Below, in pieces: positions 8,813-16,289 of a stretch of 29,521 nt of DNA. Below the pieces are notes generated by a model that was not told the DNA's origin, made no database searches, and was given only the letters and a program-made list of their open reading frames with translations. Position 1 is the first letter of the stretch; the number at the start of each line of letters is the position of its first letter. The stretch is taken from NCBI GenBank assembly GCA_900770835.1, contig CAAGLQ010000323.1, positions 1 through 29,521 on the forward strand, read 5' to 3'. The position numbers and the translations under genes were made by a program. Source of the stretch: an uncultured Parabacteroides sp. (GTDB lineage: Bacteria; Bacteroidota; Bacteroidia; Bacteroidales; Tannerellaceae).

Positions 8813-9886
8813 TCAAGTTTTGTTCGCTGAATGACTCGTCTTTTTCTTCCCTTTATACAAATAGGGTTGCTCAATGCATCTCCAAGAGAGGATGCCGATT
8901 ATGGTGCTGAGCAGGGTAGTGAGAGCCAAGGTCAAGCTGAAGCTGTACTTATTCAAACCGAAATGTATAAGGCACTGGATGATGGGGAAGTGCGCCAAGA
9001 AGATGCCGTAAGAGAAATTCCCCATGCGATTGAAGATATGTAATGCATTGAAACTGTAGGCGACAGTCAAGATAATGGCAGCTAAGGCCAACGGCTCAAA
9101 CGGGCGGCATAACCAATAATCCCTGCAATAGAAAAGCAAGATGCTCAGTGGGAAGATATAGCGCATCCATCGCTTGAAATAGGGGAAATAGACAAGCCAG
9201 ATGACACCTGACAGGAAGTAGGTCATCTGTCCGGGGAACTGCCGTTTCATGAAACCATAGAAACTGCTTGGATGCAGGTCGTCTAACCAATCAAACAGGG
9301 TCAGATAGCTGAAAGAGAGGAGATAGATCAGTCCTAATACATTCGCTCTGTTGTAGCGTTTCAATGCTTGATAAATCAATGGGACGCAGAGATAGAGCAT
9401 CAATTCCACCTTGATGGTCCATAGCGAACCGTTCATGGCATGCATGGGATGCTGCTCGAAAACACCAGGCAGGTCCGGACAGATGAAATTGAACGTAAGC
9501 AGATTGGAGAGCAGGTATTTCCAGCTTTGCCCGTTCGTCAGAAAAGCTTGCCAGGGAAGTGTCGTGAGCAGGAGACCAAGCAAAAAGCAAAACCCGATGG
9601 TGAGCAGGTAGGCAGGCATGATACGATGCAGGCGCTTCCGGAAAAAGATGCCGTTGTCGGGCGTGCGCAAGTAGCTGAACATAAACAGGAAACCGCTGAT
9701 GATGAAAAAGCCCTTCACCCGGAACCCTCCGCTGACCAACCAAAAAGGATCGGTATCTGTCAAGGTGCTGAAGTGATTAAACATTACGGAATAGGCCAGG
9801 AAAAAGCGGATGAAATCAAAATTGTTCTCCGCTTTCACCTGTTCGATCAGTGGACGGCTCAAGATATCCCGATTCTCCTCCCCCAT
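8813..9886 (-). CDS. Acyltransferase family 3 membrane protein (OafA/YrhL type)
   Basis: The 357-residue protein is an integral membrane acyltransferase of the type that O-acetylates cell-surface sugars. It has about ten hydrophobic segments. The family's R-x10-H motif is present as Arg27 and His38 (in NFDFIRFF and FNHFS). The segment KGFFIISGFLFMFSY and the basic loop FRKRLHRIMPAYLL are also typical. Length is normal for a single-domain member without an SGNH partner. The start codon at 9886 lies only 6 bases after the stop of the truncated PorZ-like gene, with GCAGGG just before it, so the two were probably one operon. The upstream promoter may have been lost with the 5' half of that gene. 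The acceptor is unknown; LPS or capsule sugar is the usual guess. Confidence 0.9.
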   Translation of the reverse strand: MGEENRDILSRPLIEQVKAENNFDFIRFFLAYSVMFNHFSTLTDTDPFWLVSGGFRVKGFFIISGFLFMFSYLRTPDNGIFFRKRLHRIMPAYLLTIGFCFLLGLLLTTLPWQAFLTNGQSWKYLLSNLLTFNFICPDLPGVFEQHPMHAMNGSLWTIKVELMLYLCVPLIYQALKRYNRANVLGLIYLLSFSYLTLFDWLDDLHPSSFYGFMKRQFPGQMTYFLSGVIWLVYFPYFKRWMRYIFPLSILLFYCRDYWLCRPFEPLALAAIILTVAYSFNALHIFNRMGNFSYGIFLAHFPIIQCLIHFGLNKYSFSLTLALTTLLSTIIGILSWRCIEQPYLYKGKKKTSHSANKT

Positions 9887-9892
9887 TCCCTG

Positions 9893-10820
9893 CTATTTGA
9901 TGATGATGATCTTTGTGACCACACCCTCTTTCCCTTCTGGCGTGGCCGCTATGACCAAATAGACACCCGAAGCCACCCGTTCACCTTTGTAGTTGCGACA
10001 GTTCCAGGTAGCTTGTCCTCCGAGAGATTTGGTTTGATAGATCAGATGACCGCTGATGTCGGTGATCTTCACATTGGAGTCGCTCATCAACCCGACGATA
10101 TTAACCTTATCCTGATATTCCGGGCGAACAGGATTGGGATAGGCATACACCTCCGAATAGTCAGTCTTGCCCTCCGTAGCCTCTCCCAGATAGGAATTGA
10201 GACCTTTATCCGTGCCGATAAACACCTCGCCAGTCTCGTTGTTGATCTCGATGTCGTAAATATTGTTAGACAGGAGCGGGCTGTTGGAGGTGTTGAATTG
10301 ATGGACGATGCTCGAGTTGTCGCTGCTCAACACATATACGCCATAGTCTTGCGTACCGATCCATTTCTGGTTGCCCTGATCAACTTTGATAGTCGTGACG
10401 AAAACGTTGTCCAAGAAATAATAGAGATCGCCGCTCTCCTCATTCTCCAGCTTTACCCGATTGCAACGCAGCGATGCCGCATTGCCGTCGGTGGCCAGCG
10501 TCGGACGGGTGAAATAGATGGCTCCCCGGTTAGTACCCACCCAGACATAGCCGTTCTTGTCTTCTGCCATGCAGGTATAGTTGCTGGGGGTGAACAGATT
10601 GCCGTCTGTATCGGTGAAAGAGGTAAATTCGTTAGATTCAGCCTCGTCGAGCGATTCCCCATGCTTGATGACCACGATCTTAGGGGTGACGCGGGGCACG
10701 TTGATCCACTTGTCATCGTTGGAGGTGACCAGGATGTCATTGATGGTATAGAGGTTGCGCAAAGCGGGTACGTTCATGGCGTGCCAGTTGCCCTCCTTAT
10801 CCAATATCTTGATGGCGTTG
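9893..10820 (-). pseudogene. PorZ-like T9SS protein fragment, C-terminal 40 percent only
   Basis: About 309 codons are homologous to the C-terminal part of the full-length PorZ at 11695-14016. Both share the propeller phrases CMAEDKNG and GTNRG, the ETGEVF(I/L)GTD stretch, and a T9SS type A sorting domain of about 80 residues beginning VYAYPNPVRPEY and ending KIIIIK. Identity is highest in the sorting domain. About 465 N-terminal residues, including the signal peptide and first propeller, are missing. Upstream of the SNAIKIL codons (10820) the reading frame only runs antisense through nadB, so the Met at 10891 is not a real start. Without a signal peptide the product cannot be exported. It is a broken second PorZ-like gene, diverged from the intact one rather than a fresh copy. 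Confidence 0.85.
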
Positions 10821-10829
10821 CTCCGCAAC
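10811..10829. other. Recombination junction joining truncated porZ-like gene and truncated nadB
   Basis: Homology to PorZ (minus strand) stops and homology to NadB (plus strand) starts within a few bases around 10820. Both genes lose their 5' parts at the same point. The arrangement fits a deletion between two divergent genes, an inversion breakpoint, or an assembly error. No insertion sequence or long repeat is visible at the join. Confidence 0.7.
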
Positions 10830-11591
10830 CTCAGCGGTGAGGAGTTCATGCAGAAATATGACCCGCGTCTCTCCCTCGCACCACGCGACATCGTGGCTCG
10901 GGCTATCGACAGCGAGATGAAGCAGCGAGGCGAGGATCATGTCTATCTCGACGTAACCCACAAAGATGCGGAAGAGACCAAACGTCATTTCCCCAATATC
11001 TATAAGAAGTGCCTCAGCTTGGGCATAGACATCACCAAAGATTACATCCCCGTAGCACCGGCCGCTCACTACCTCTGCGGAGGTATCAAGGTCGATCTGG
11101 ACGGGCAGAGCAGCATCCGCCGCCTCTATGCGATTGGCGAGTGCTCTTGCACCGGTCTGCACGGTGGCAACCGTTTGGCCTCCAACTCCCTCATCGAGGC
11201 AGTGGTCTATGCCGATGCGGCAGCCAAGCATTCGCTCAGCGTGTTGGATCGCTACGACTTCGAGCAAGAGATTCCCGAGTGGAACGACGAGGGCACCATC
11301 TCCAACGAGGAGCGTGTGCTGATTACGCAGAGCATGAAGGAGGTGAATCAGATCATGGAGGCCTACGTTGGCATCGTGCGCAGCAATACCCGTTTGATCC
11401 GTGCCTGGAACCGCCTCGACATCCTCTACGAAGAGATCGAGAAGCTCTTCAAGCGTTGCAAGGCCTCACGCGAATTGTGCGAGCTGCGCAACATGATCAA
11501 TGTGGGTTACTTGATCACCCGCCAAGCCATGGAGCGCAAAGAGAGCCGTGGCCTGCACTACACGATCGACTATCCCCCTAAGAAGAAGTAG
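10821..11591 (+). pseudogene. nadB: L-aspartate oxidase, 5'-truncated
   Basis: L-aspartate oxidase makes iminoaspartate, the first step of de novo NAD synthesis, using FAD. Only the C-terminal 256 residues are here, starting LRNLSGEEFMQKYDPRLSLA. They include the capping-domain stretch RDIVARAIDSEMK, the substrate/FAD region PAAHYLCGGI, GLHGGNRLASNSLIEA, and the C-terminal helical domain ending NVGYLITRQAMERKES. A normal NadB has about 520 residues, so the N-terminal half with the GxGxxG FAD-binding motif is missing. The in-frame ATG at 10755 would add about 22 residues that are antisense to the PorZ-like gene, so it is not a genuine start. The fragment cannot be active alone. A hairpin terminator follows 32 bases after the stop. 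Confidence 0.9.
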
Positions 11592-11623
11592 ATCTCTTCC
11601 AAACGGTATAATTAGACATTAAT

Positions 11624-11666
11624 AATCCCTCGCCTCAGACATTACTATTCACTGAGGCGAGGGATT
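11624..11666. terminator. Bidirectional stem-loop between nadB and porZ
   Basis: A perfect 15-bp stem, AATCCCTCGCCTCAG (11624-11638) and CTGAGGCGAGGGATT (11652-11666), encloses a 13-base loop. It lies between two convergent genes. A near-identical element, including most of the loop, occurs at 27467-27508, so it belongs to a repeated terminator-like family. Confidence 0.85.
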
Positions 11667-11694
11667 GCTATTGTTTCACGAGCCAACTACCCTA

Positions 11695-14016
11695 TCACTT
11701 AATTATCATAATCTTTGTGACCACACTCTCTTTCCCTTCCGGAGTAGCAGCCATAACCAAATAGACACCCGATGCCACCCGTTCGCCTTTGTAGTTGCGG
11801 CAGTTCCAGGTGAGTTGACCTCCTAACGATTTAGCTTGATAGATGAGATGGCCGGCGATGTCGGTAATCTTGACGTTGGAATCACCCATCAGCCCTACAA
11901 TAGTGACTTGATCCGCATATTCCGGACGTACCGGGTTAGGATAAGCATAGACATCTGAATAATCGGCCTTGCCCTCACTGGCACCAGACATGTAGGAGAT
12001 GATGCCGTTATCCGTGCCTAAGAAGACCTCGCCTGTCTCGTCGTTGATGGCGATGCTAAGGATGTTGTCGGAGAGCAAGGCGGAGTTTTCGGTAGTAAAA
12101 TTCTCGATAGTCTCACTGCCATCCTCATTGACTAAAAAGACACCGTTACCCTCTGTCCCGATCCATTTCCGATTGCCTCCATCCACCGCTATGGCGGTGA
12201 CCTTGGCATTGTCGAGGAAATAGCTGTTTTCCCCATCTACGGTGCGGATGATGCGTGTAACATAGAGTTGACTCGGGTTGCTAATGGCTCGATCAGGTAC
12301 TGGACAGATAATCGGGCCTCGGTTAGTGCCTATCCAGATTTGTCCGTTCTTGTCTTCGGCCATACAGAAATAGTTGCTGACGGTGATCGCCTCTCCTCCA
12401 GCACGATTGAGCGGAAAAGAGGAGAAGAAATTGGCCGTATCGTCGGAGGTATCTTCGATCGTTCCCTTTTCATCAAAAACCAAGATACCGATGTTGGTGC
12501 CACGCAGAATGTTAACCCATTTGTAGCCACGTTGGGTGATCAACAGCTTATCTACCACATATTGATCGTTGAGCACATTGTAATCATCCGCTTTCAAGGC
12601 GCACCAGTTGCCATCCGCTTTCAGCACGTTGATGCAGCTACTGATGGCTGTATTGGTAGCCCATAGGTTGCCGTCTGTGTCAAAGCACAAACCCTCCACA
12701 CGGGTATAATTGAGCGAACTGCCCGTCACGGCAGAGGCCAAGGTACTGTTCTTGGTGTTATGCAATTTCACGAAGGCATCCTCCTTGAACTCAAACACCC
12801 CTTCACCCCAAGTTGAGGCAAAGTAATGGGTTGGATCAGCAGGATCAACCGCAATGGAGGTGACATCTGCGAAACGCACACCGCTCTGCTTGGCAATATC
12901 ACTCTCATTGAGGTTAGTCCATTGGCCGTTGTCATTCGCCATAAGTGTTCCGGGGCGGTTATAGCGATCGGTCCATCGGCCACCGCCTGCCACCCAAAGT
13001 TTCCCCTGCTGGAAGGTCATGAAATCGCAATAGTTGCGTTTGGGACTATCTTGCAGCGCTACCAATTGAGCGGCGAACACTTCCATCTGGTTTGTTTTCA
13101 ATTTCATACCGATCAATCCATCCGCACCTGCAGCCACCCAATAGTTTCCAGCAGTATTGCCACAGGCAATGCCATTGGTGGTACCTGTTGCCACTTTCGT
13201 TTGTTTTTCAAGGGCCGTACAGATATAGGTATGGCTATTGGTGTAGGCCAACAGCTGCTCTCGTTGAAGCGTCATGCCCACAAGAGACGCATCTGTGCAG
13301 AGTGGTTTCACCGTGTGATCCTTCGCCTCGTAATAGACCCCTTTCCCCTTCACAAAGAGACAAAGTCTGTCTTGGAAGAGGGCGATTGATTGAATCTGTA
13401 CGGGATCGAATAGCTCCGTTTGCAGTGTGTATGCCTTCCAATTGGTCGCATCCAATAGATTGTCGGTCGTGGAGGCAGTCAGCAGGCCGGAGGCGGTGAC
13501 AGCATAGATTGTCTCCCCTCGACGGGCTACAGAGCGCACCACTTGGTTCAGCCGATAGGTGTCTGCTACCTCATTCTTTGCCGTGTTAATCGCAATAATG
13601 CCAAAGTTCATGGCCAAGTAGGCCTGCTCTTGGAAGTTGTAAATCGCATTGACCGTCTTATCTTGAATGCTTGTGCTATTTTTTAGATAAGGCAAATTGT
13701 ATGTCGCTGCTTCCCCAAGCAGGTCGATATTGCCATTGCTGTAAGCGATCAATAGCTTTTTGGCAGTGGAGTTGTATTGGATAGCTACGATGTTATTATC
13801 GCTCAATCCATTCTCCCGAGAATAGTATTTCAAGGATTGATCCTCTTTTCCATAGCTGTAAAGGGAGCCATTTGCCAAGGCATATACTACCTCGTTAGCC
13901 TCAGTGACTTGCGTAGTATTGTAATAGGAAAGGTAGGGTGTCCAAGTGCCCAATCCTTGCGCAAGAACCGTTTGCAAGAGGGTGCAAAGCGAGATGTAAA
14001 GCAGGAATCGTCTCAT
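11695..14016 (-). CDS. porZ: Type IX secretion system attachment-complex protein PorZ
   Basis: In Porphyromonas gingivalis PorZ is a surface protein of the PorU-PorV-PorQ-PorZ complex; it binds anionic LPS and hands it to the sortase PorU. This 773-residue protein is close to the known length (776). It has a signal peptide (MRRFLLYISLCTLLQTVLAQ), then WTPYLSYYNTTQV and repeated propeller phrases (SLYSYGKEDQSLKYYSRENG, NGNIDLL, WVAGGGRW, IWIGTNRG, KWIGTEGNG). It ends in a type A T9SS sorting domain starting VYAYPNPVRPEY. The start at 14016 is preferred to a longer frame because it gives a clean signal peptide and its ATG overlaps the rdgB stop (ATGA), indicating translational coupling. A truncated relative lies at 9893-10820. 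Confidence 0.85.
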   Translation of the reverse strand: MRRFLLYISLCTLLQTVLAQGLGTWTPYLSYYNTTQVTEANEVVYALANGSLYSYGKEDQSLKYYSRENGLSDNNIVAIQYNSTAKKLLIAYSNGNIDLLGEAATYNLPYLKNSTSIQDKTVNAIYNFQEQAYLAMNFGIIAINTAKNEVADTYRLNQVVRSVARRGETIYAVTASGLLTASTTDNLLDATNWKAYTLQTELFDPVQIQSIALFQDRLCLFVKGKGVYYEAKDHTVKPLCTDASLVGMTLQREQLLAYTNSHTYICTALEKQTKVATGTTNGIACGNTAGNYWVAAGADGLIGMKLKTNQMEVFAAQLVALQDSPKRNYCDFMTFQQGKLWVAGGGRWTDRYNRPGTLMANDNGQWTNLNESDIAKQSGVRFADVTSIAVDPADPTHYFASTWGEGVFEFKEDAFVKLHNTKNSTLASAVTGSSLNYTRVEGLCFDTDGNLWATNTAISSCINVLKADGNWCALKADDYNVLNDQYVVDKLLITQRGYKWVNILRGTNIGILVFDEKGTIEDTSDDTANFFSSFPLNRAGGEAITVSNYFCMAEDKNGQIWIGTNRGPIICPVPDRAISNPSQLYVTRIIRTVDGENSYFLDNAKVTAIAVDGGNRKWIGTEGNGVFLVNEDGSETIENFTTENSALLSDNILSIAINDETGEVFLGTDNGIISYMSGASEGKADYSDVYAYPNPVRPEYADQVTIVGLMGDSNVKITDIAGHLIYQAKSLGGQLTWNCRNYKGERVASGVYLVMAATPEGKESVVTKIMIIK

Positions 14017-14603
14017 AATGCAACGGATGAGGTGGATAAAAAGGCGGCTAACTTCTGGCAAGCCAAAGCCCGGTGGCTGATGCTGTTCTTGATGTCGTCG
14101 CCCAGCTCCGCAAAGGTATGGTCATAGCCCTCCGGCTGGAAGATGGGATCATAGCCGAATCCGCTGTCTCCTCGTTTCTCATCTGTGATTGTTCCACGGA
14201 TAATGCCTTCAAACAGGTGCTCCTCCCCTTTCCAAATTAGGGCGATAGCGGTACGGAATCGTGCCTGACGATTGGTTACACTCTCCAATTCGTACAGTAG
14301 CTTGCGCATATTAACCTCTGAATCATGGCCGGGACCTGCATAACGGGCGGAATAGACACCGGGTGCGTTGCCGAGTGCCTCTACTTCCAATCCGGTATCG
14401 TCGGCAAAACAATCGTAGCCATAATGCTCCTTGATGTAACGGGCTTTTTGCAAGGCGTTCCCCTCCAAGGTGTCGGCCGTTTCCGGTATATCGTCGTGGC
14501 AGTTGATGTCCGCTAAGCTCACAATACGAACCAATCCCTCGGTGATTTTCCGGACCTCGTCCAGTTTATGTGCGTTATTTGTTGCAAATACTAAAGTATC
14601 CAT
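14013..14603 (-). CDS. rdgB: Non-canonical purine NTP pyrophosphatase (RdgB/HAM1)
   Basis: This housecleaning enzyme hydrolyses dITP, ITP and XTP to monophosphates, keeping deaminated purines out of nucleic acids. The 196-residue protein carries the family marks: N-terminal FATNNAHKLDEV (substrate and metal binding, residues 6-17), FADDTGLEVEAL (catalytic Asp68-Asp69), the GFGYDPIF loop and the C-terminal SHRALA motif (His177). The start at 14603 (MDTLVFATNN) matches the family; a longer frame adds 13 Lys-rich residues within the promoter region. It is the first gene of an operon with porZ. Confidence 0.95.
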   Translation of the reverse strand: MDTLVFATNNAHKLDEVRKITEGLVRIVSLADINCHDDIPETADTLEGNALQKARYIKEHYGYDCFADDTGLEVEALGNAPGVYSARYAGPGHDSEVNMRKLLYELESVTNRQARFRTAIALIWKGEEHLFEGIIRGTITDEKRGDSGFGYDPIFQPEGYDHTFAELGDDIKNSISHRALACQKLAAFLSTSSVAL

Positions 14604-14605
14604 CT

Positions 14606-14647
14606 TTTGTTTCTTTGTTATCTTGTTCTTACTTTTGCGCAAAAGTA
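14606..14647. promoter_or_regulatory. Palindromic divergent promoter for rdgB-porZ and the phosphoethanolamine transferase
   Basis: TACTTTTGCGCAAAAGTA at 14630-14647 is a perfect 18-bp palindrome holding a consensus -7 box TACTTTTG on each strand. For the plus strand TTTG at 14606-14609 is spaced exactly 20 bases upstream. For the minus strand TTTC is found at the same distance (14671-14668). Predicted leaders are about 22 bases (plus) and 30 bases (minus). Confidence 0.75.
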
Positions 14648-14665
14648 CGCAAACATTCGATTCTC

Positions 14666-16183
14666 ATGAAAAAAGAGCTTATCCGTTTTCTCCTTTTTAT
14701 ATGCATAGTAACGTTATTTTTAGGTGTTTGTTTTACGTCAGCCGATTTCTTTGCGATTCCGGTAGCTGGAATGAAAGATTTCTTGATTGTTGCGGCACAA
14801 TGGACGGTGGTTTCCATTGCGCTTTATCTGCTCTGTATGTGCTTAGCCTCTTACCGTTACCTGTTTGCGCTTAGCTTACCTATATTGACATTGATCAGTG
14901 CTTTGTTGGCTTGGTTTCGCTGGACACTGAATGCCACATTGACCCCCATGATCTTGGATGCAGCTTTAGAGAACGATTGGCGAACCTCCGGCGATTTGAT
15001 CTCCGCAGGCTTGGTGGGTTGCGTGTTGCTCTCGTTGTTGGTTGCAGGTGGATTGATCTATTATCGTTGGTATCGCATAACACTTCGTCGTCCATTGATT
15101 CCTTTTTTGTGTGGTGCTTTGTCTTTAATAGGTTTGATGCAAATCTTCACTTTGCGGAGACCCATTTCGGAGCGGATTCCCTTTACGCTCTATTTCTCCG
15201 CTGTGCGTTATTGGCAGGAGAAACAGATTGCACAGGAGGAGCGGATTGACTTGACAGCCGATGCTCATTGTGAGGAGGAGGAGCTGACCGTGGTCGTAGT
15301 GCTGGGTGAATCATTACGACCGGATCATTTGGGATTGAATGGTTACGCACGCAATACGACTCCCTTGTTGGCTCAGGAAAAGTCATTGGTCTCTTTCCCT
15401 CATGTCTATACGGAGCAAACCTACACCAACCGTAGCATTCCCCATTTGCTGACACGGGCCGACAGCACCGATTATGAACGAGCTTACACGGAGCAATCGT
15501 TTATCTCGCTTTTTCGAGCGTGCGATTATTATACGGTATGGTTGGCAAATCAAGAGGCGGCGAATACCTATGTTTATTTCATGAATGAGTGTGATTCATT
15601 GTTCCATGTGAATATCGACAAATCATCGTATGTGTTTGATCGTTGGGTGGATGGCGATCTGTTACCCCTGTTGGATGATGCTTTGCGGGTGGAGTGCTCT
15701 CGCAAACTAATCATCCTGCATACCATTGGTTCACATTGGTGGTATAATTCCCATTTCACCGCTGATCATGCGCCATTTCAACCTATCGTGAGAAGCAAGG
15801 TGATCTCTTCTTGCACACAGGAGGAGATGACCAATTCATACGATAATACAATCCTTTATACCGACTATTTCCTCTCTGAGGTAATCAATCGTTTACGCAA
15901 TCGAAAAGCCGTGTTGCTTTACCAATCTGATCATGGTGAGGCATTGGGCGAGGAGGGTGTTTGGCTCCATGCAGCAGAAACACCCTATACACATCAAGCA
16001 GCAGGGTTTGTTTGGCTCTCACCTTCGTATGAGGAAGCACATCCTACCTATTTAGACATACTTCGTAGGAACGCATCTCTCCCCTATCGCACCGACTACC
16101 TTTTTCATAGTGTCTTGGATGCTGGAGGTATCCAATCTCCCTATTTAAATGAATCGTTGAGTGTTTTTACAAAAAATACTTGA
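14666..16183 (+). CDS. Phosphoethanolamine transferase-like sulfatase-fold membrane enzyme
   Basis: The 505-residue protein has five N-terminal membrane segments (about 8-28, 42-62, 68-86, 112-134, 145-162) and a periplasmic alkaline-phosphatase/sulfatase-fold domain (about 205-500). This is the layout of EptA and related enzymes, which move phosphoethanolamine from phosphatidylethanolamine to lipid A or other glycans. Visible motifs are VLGESLRPDHLGLNGYARNTTP with metal ligand Glu215, the nucleophile region QTYTNRS (Thr252 or Thr254) and the metal-binding SDHGEA at 421-426 (Asp422, His423). The start at 14666 follows the palindromic promoter; a longer frame would run through rdgB's start. 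It is a monocistronic plus-strand gene. Whether the acceptor is lipid A, core sugar or another glycan cannot be told. Confidence 0.87.
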   Translation: MKKELIRFLLFICIVTLFLGVCFTSADFFAIPVAGMKDFLIVAAQWTVVSIALYLLCMCLASYRYLFALSLPILTLISALLAWFRWTLNATLTPMILDAALENDWRTSGDLISAGLVGCVLLSLLVAGGLIYYRWYRITLRRPLIPFLCGALSLIGLMQIFTLRRPISERIPFTLYFSAVRYWQEKQIAQEERIDLTADAHCEEEELTVVVVLGESLRPDHLGLNGYARNTTPLLAQEKSLVSFPHVYTEQTYTNRSIPHLLTRADSTDYERAYTEQSFISLFRACDYYTVWLANQEAANTYVYFMNECDSLFHVNIDKSSYVFDRWVDGDLLPLLDDALRVECSRKLIILHTIGSHWWYNSHFTADHAPFQPIVRSKVISSCTQEEMTNSYDNTILYTDYFLSEVINRLRNRKAVLLYQSDHGEALGEEGVWLHAAETPYTHQAAGFVWLSPSYEEAHPTYLDILRRNASLPYRTDYLFHSVLDAGGIQSPYLNESLSVFTKNT

Positions 16184-16247
16184 TCCCGGAATCTCAAAAT
16201 CTTCGTCAAGTTTCCTTCCCATTGGCAAATACCTTGAACATTTTTCC

Positions 16248-16255
16248 TAATTTTG
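16248..16255 (+). promoter_or_regulatory. Probable -7 box upstream of the DUF6377-like regulator
   Basis: TAATTTTG matches TAnnTTTG and lies 34 bases before the chosen ATG at 16290. The best upstream TTG (16222-16224) is spaced 23 bases away, slightly long, so the -33 part is uncertain. Confidence 0.45.
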
Positions 16256-16289
16256 TCCGTATCAAATCTATTTATTGTTGGTAAGTAGC

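Noticed and set aside
10755..10820. ATG at 10755 as a genuine start for a short L-aspartate oxidase
   Set aside because: The first 22 codons are antisense to PorZ-like coding sequence and unlike any NadB N-terminus. The product would lack the FAD-binding half.
9440..10840. A 466-codon plus-strand open frame
   Set aside because: It lies antisense to the acyltransferase and the PorZ-like fragment, both of which have clear family motifs. The translated product has no recognisable domain.
10821..10891. Met at 10891 as start of a short PorZ-like protein
   Set aside because: The codons from 10891 to 10821 are antisense to conserved nadB sequence and give no signal peptide, so export through T9SS would be impossible.
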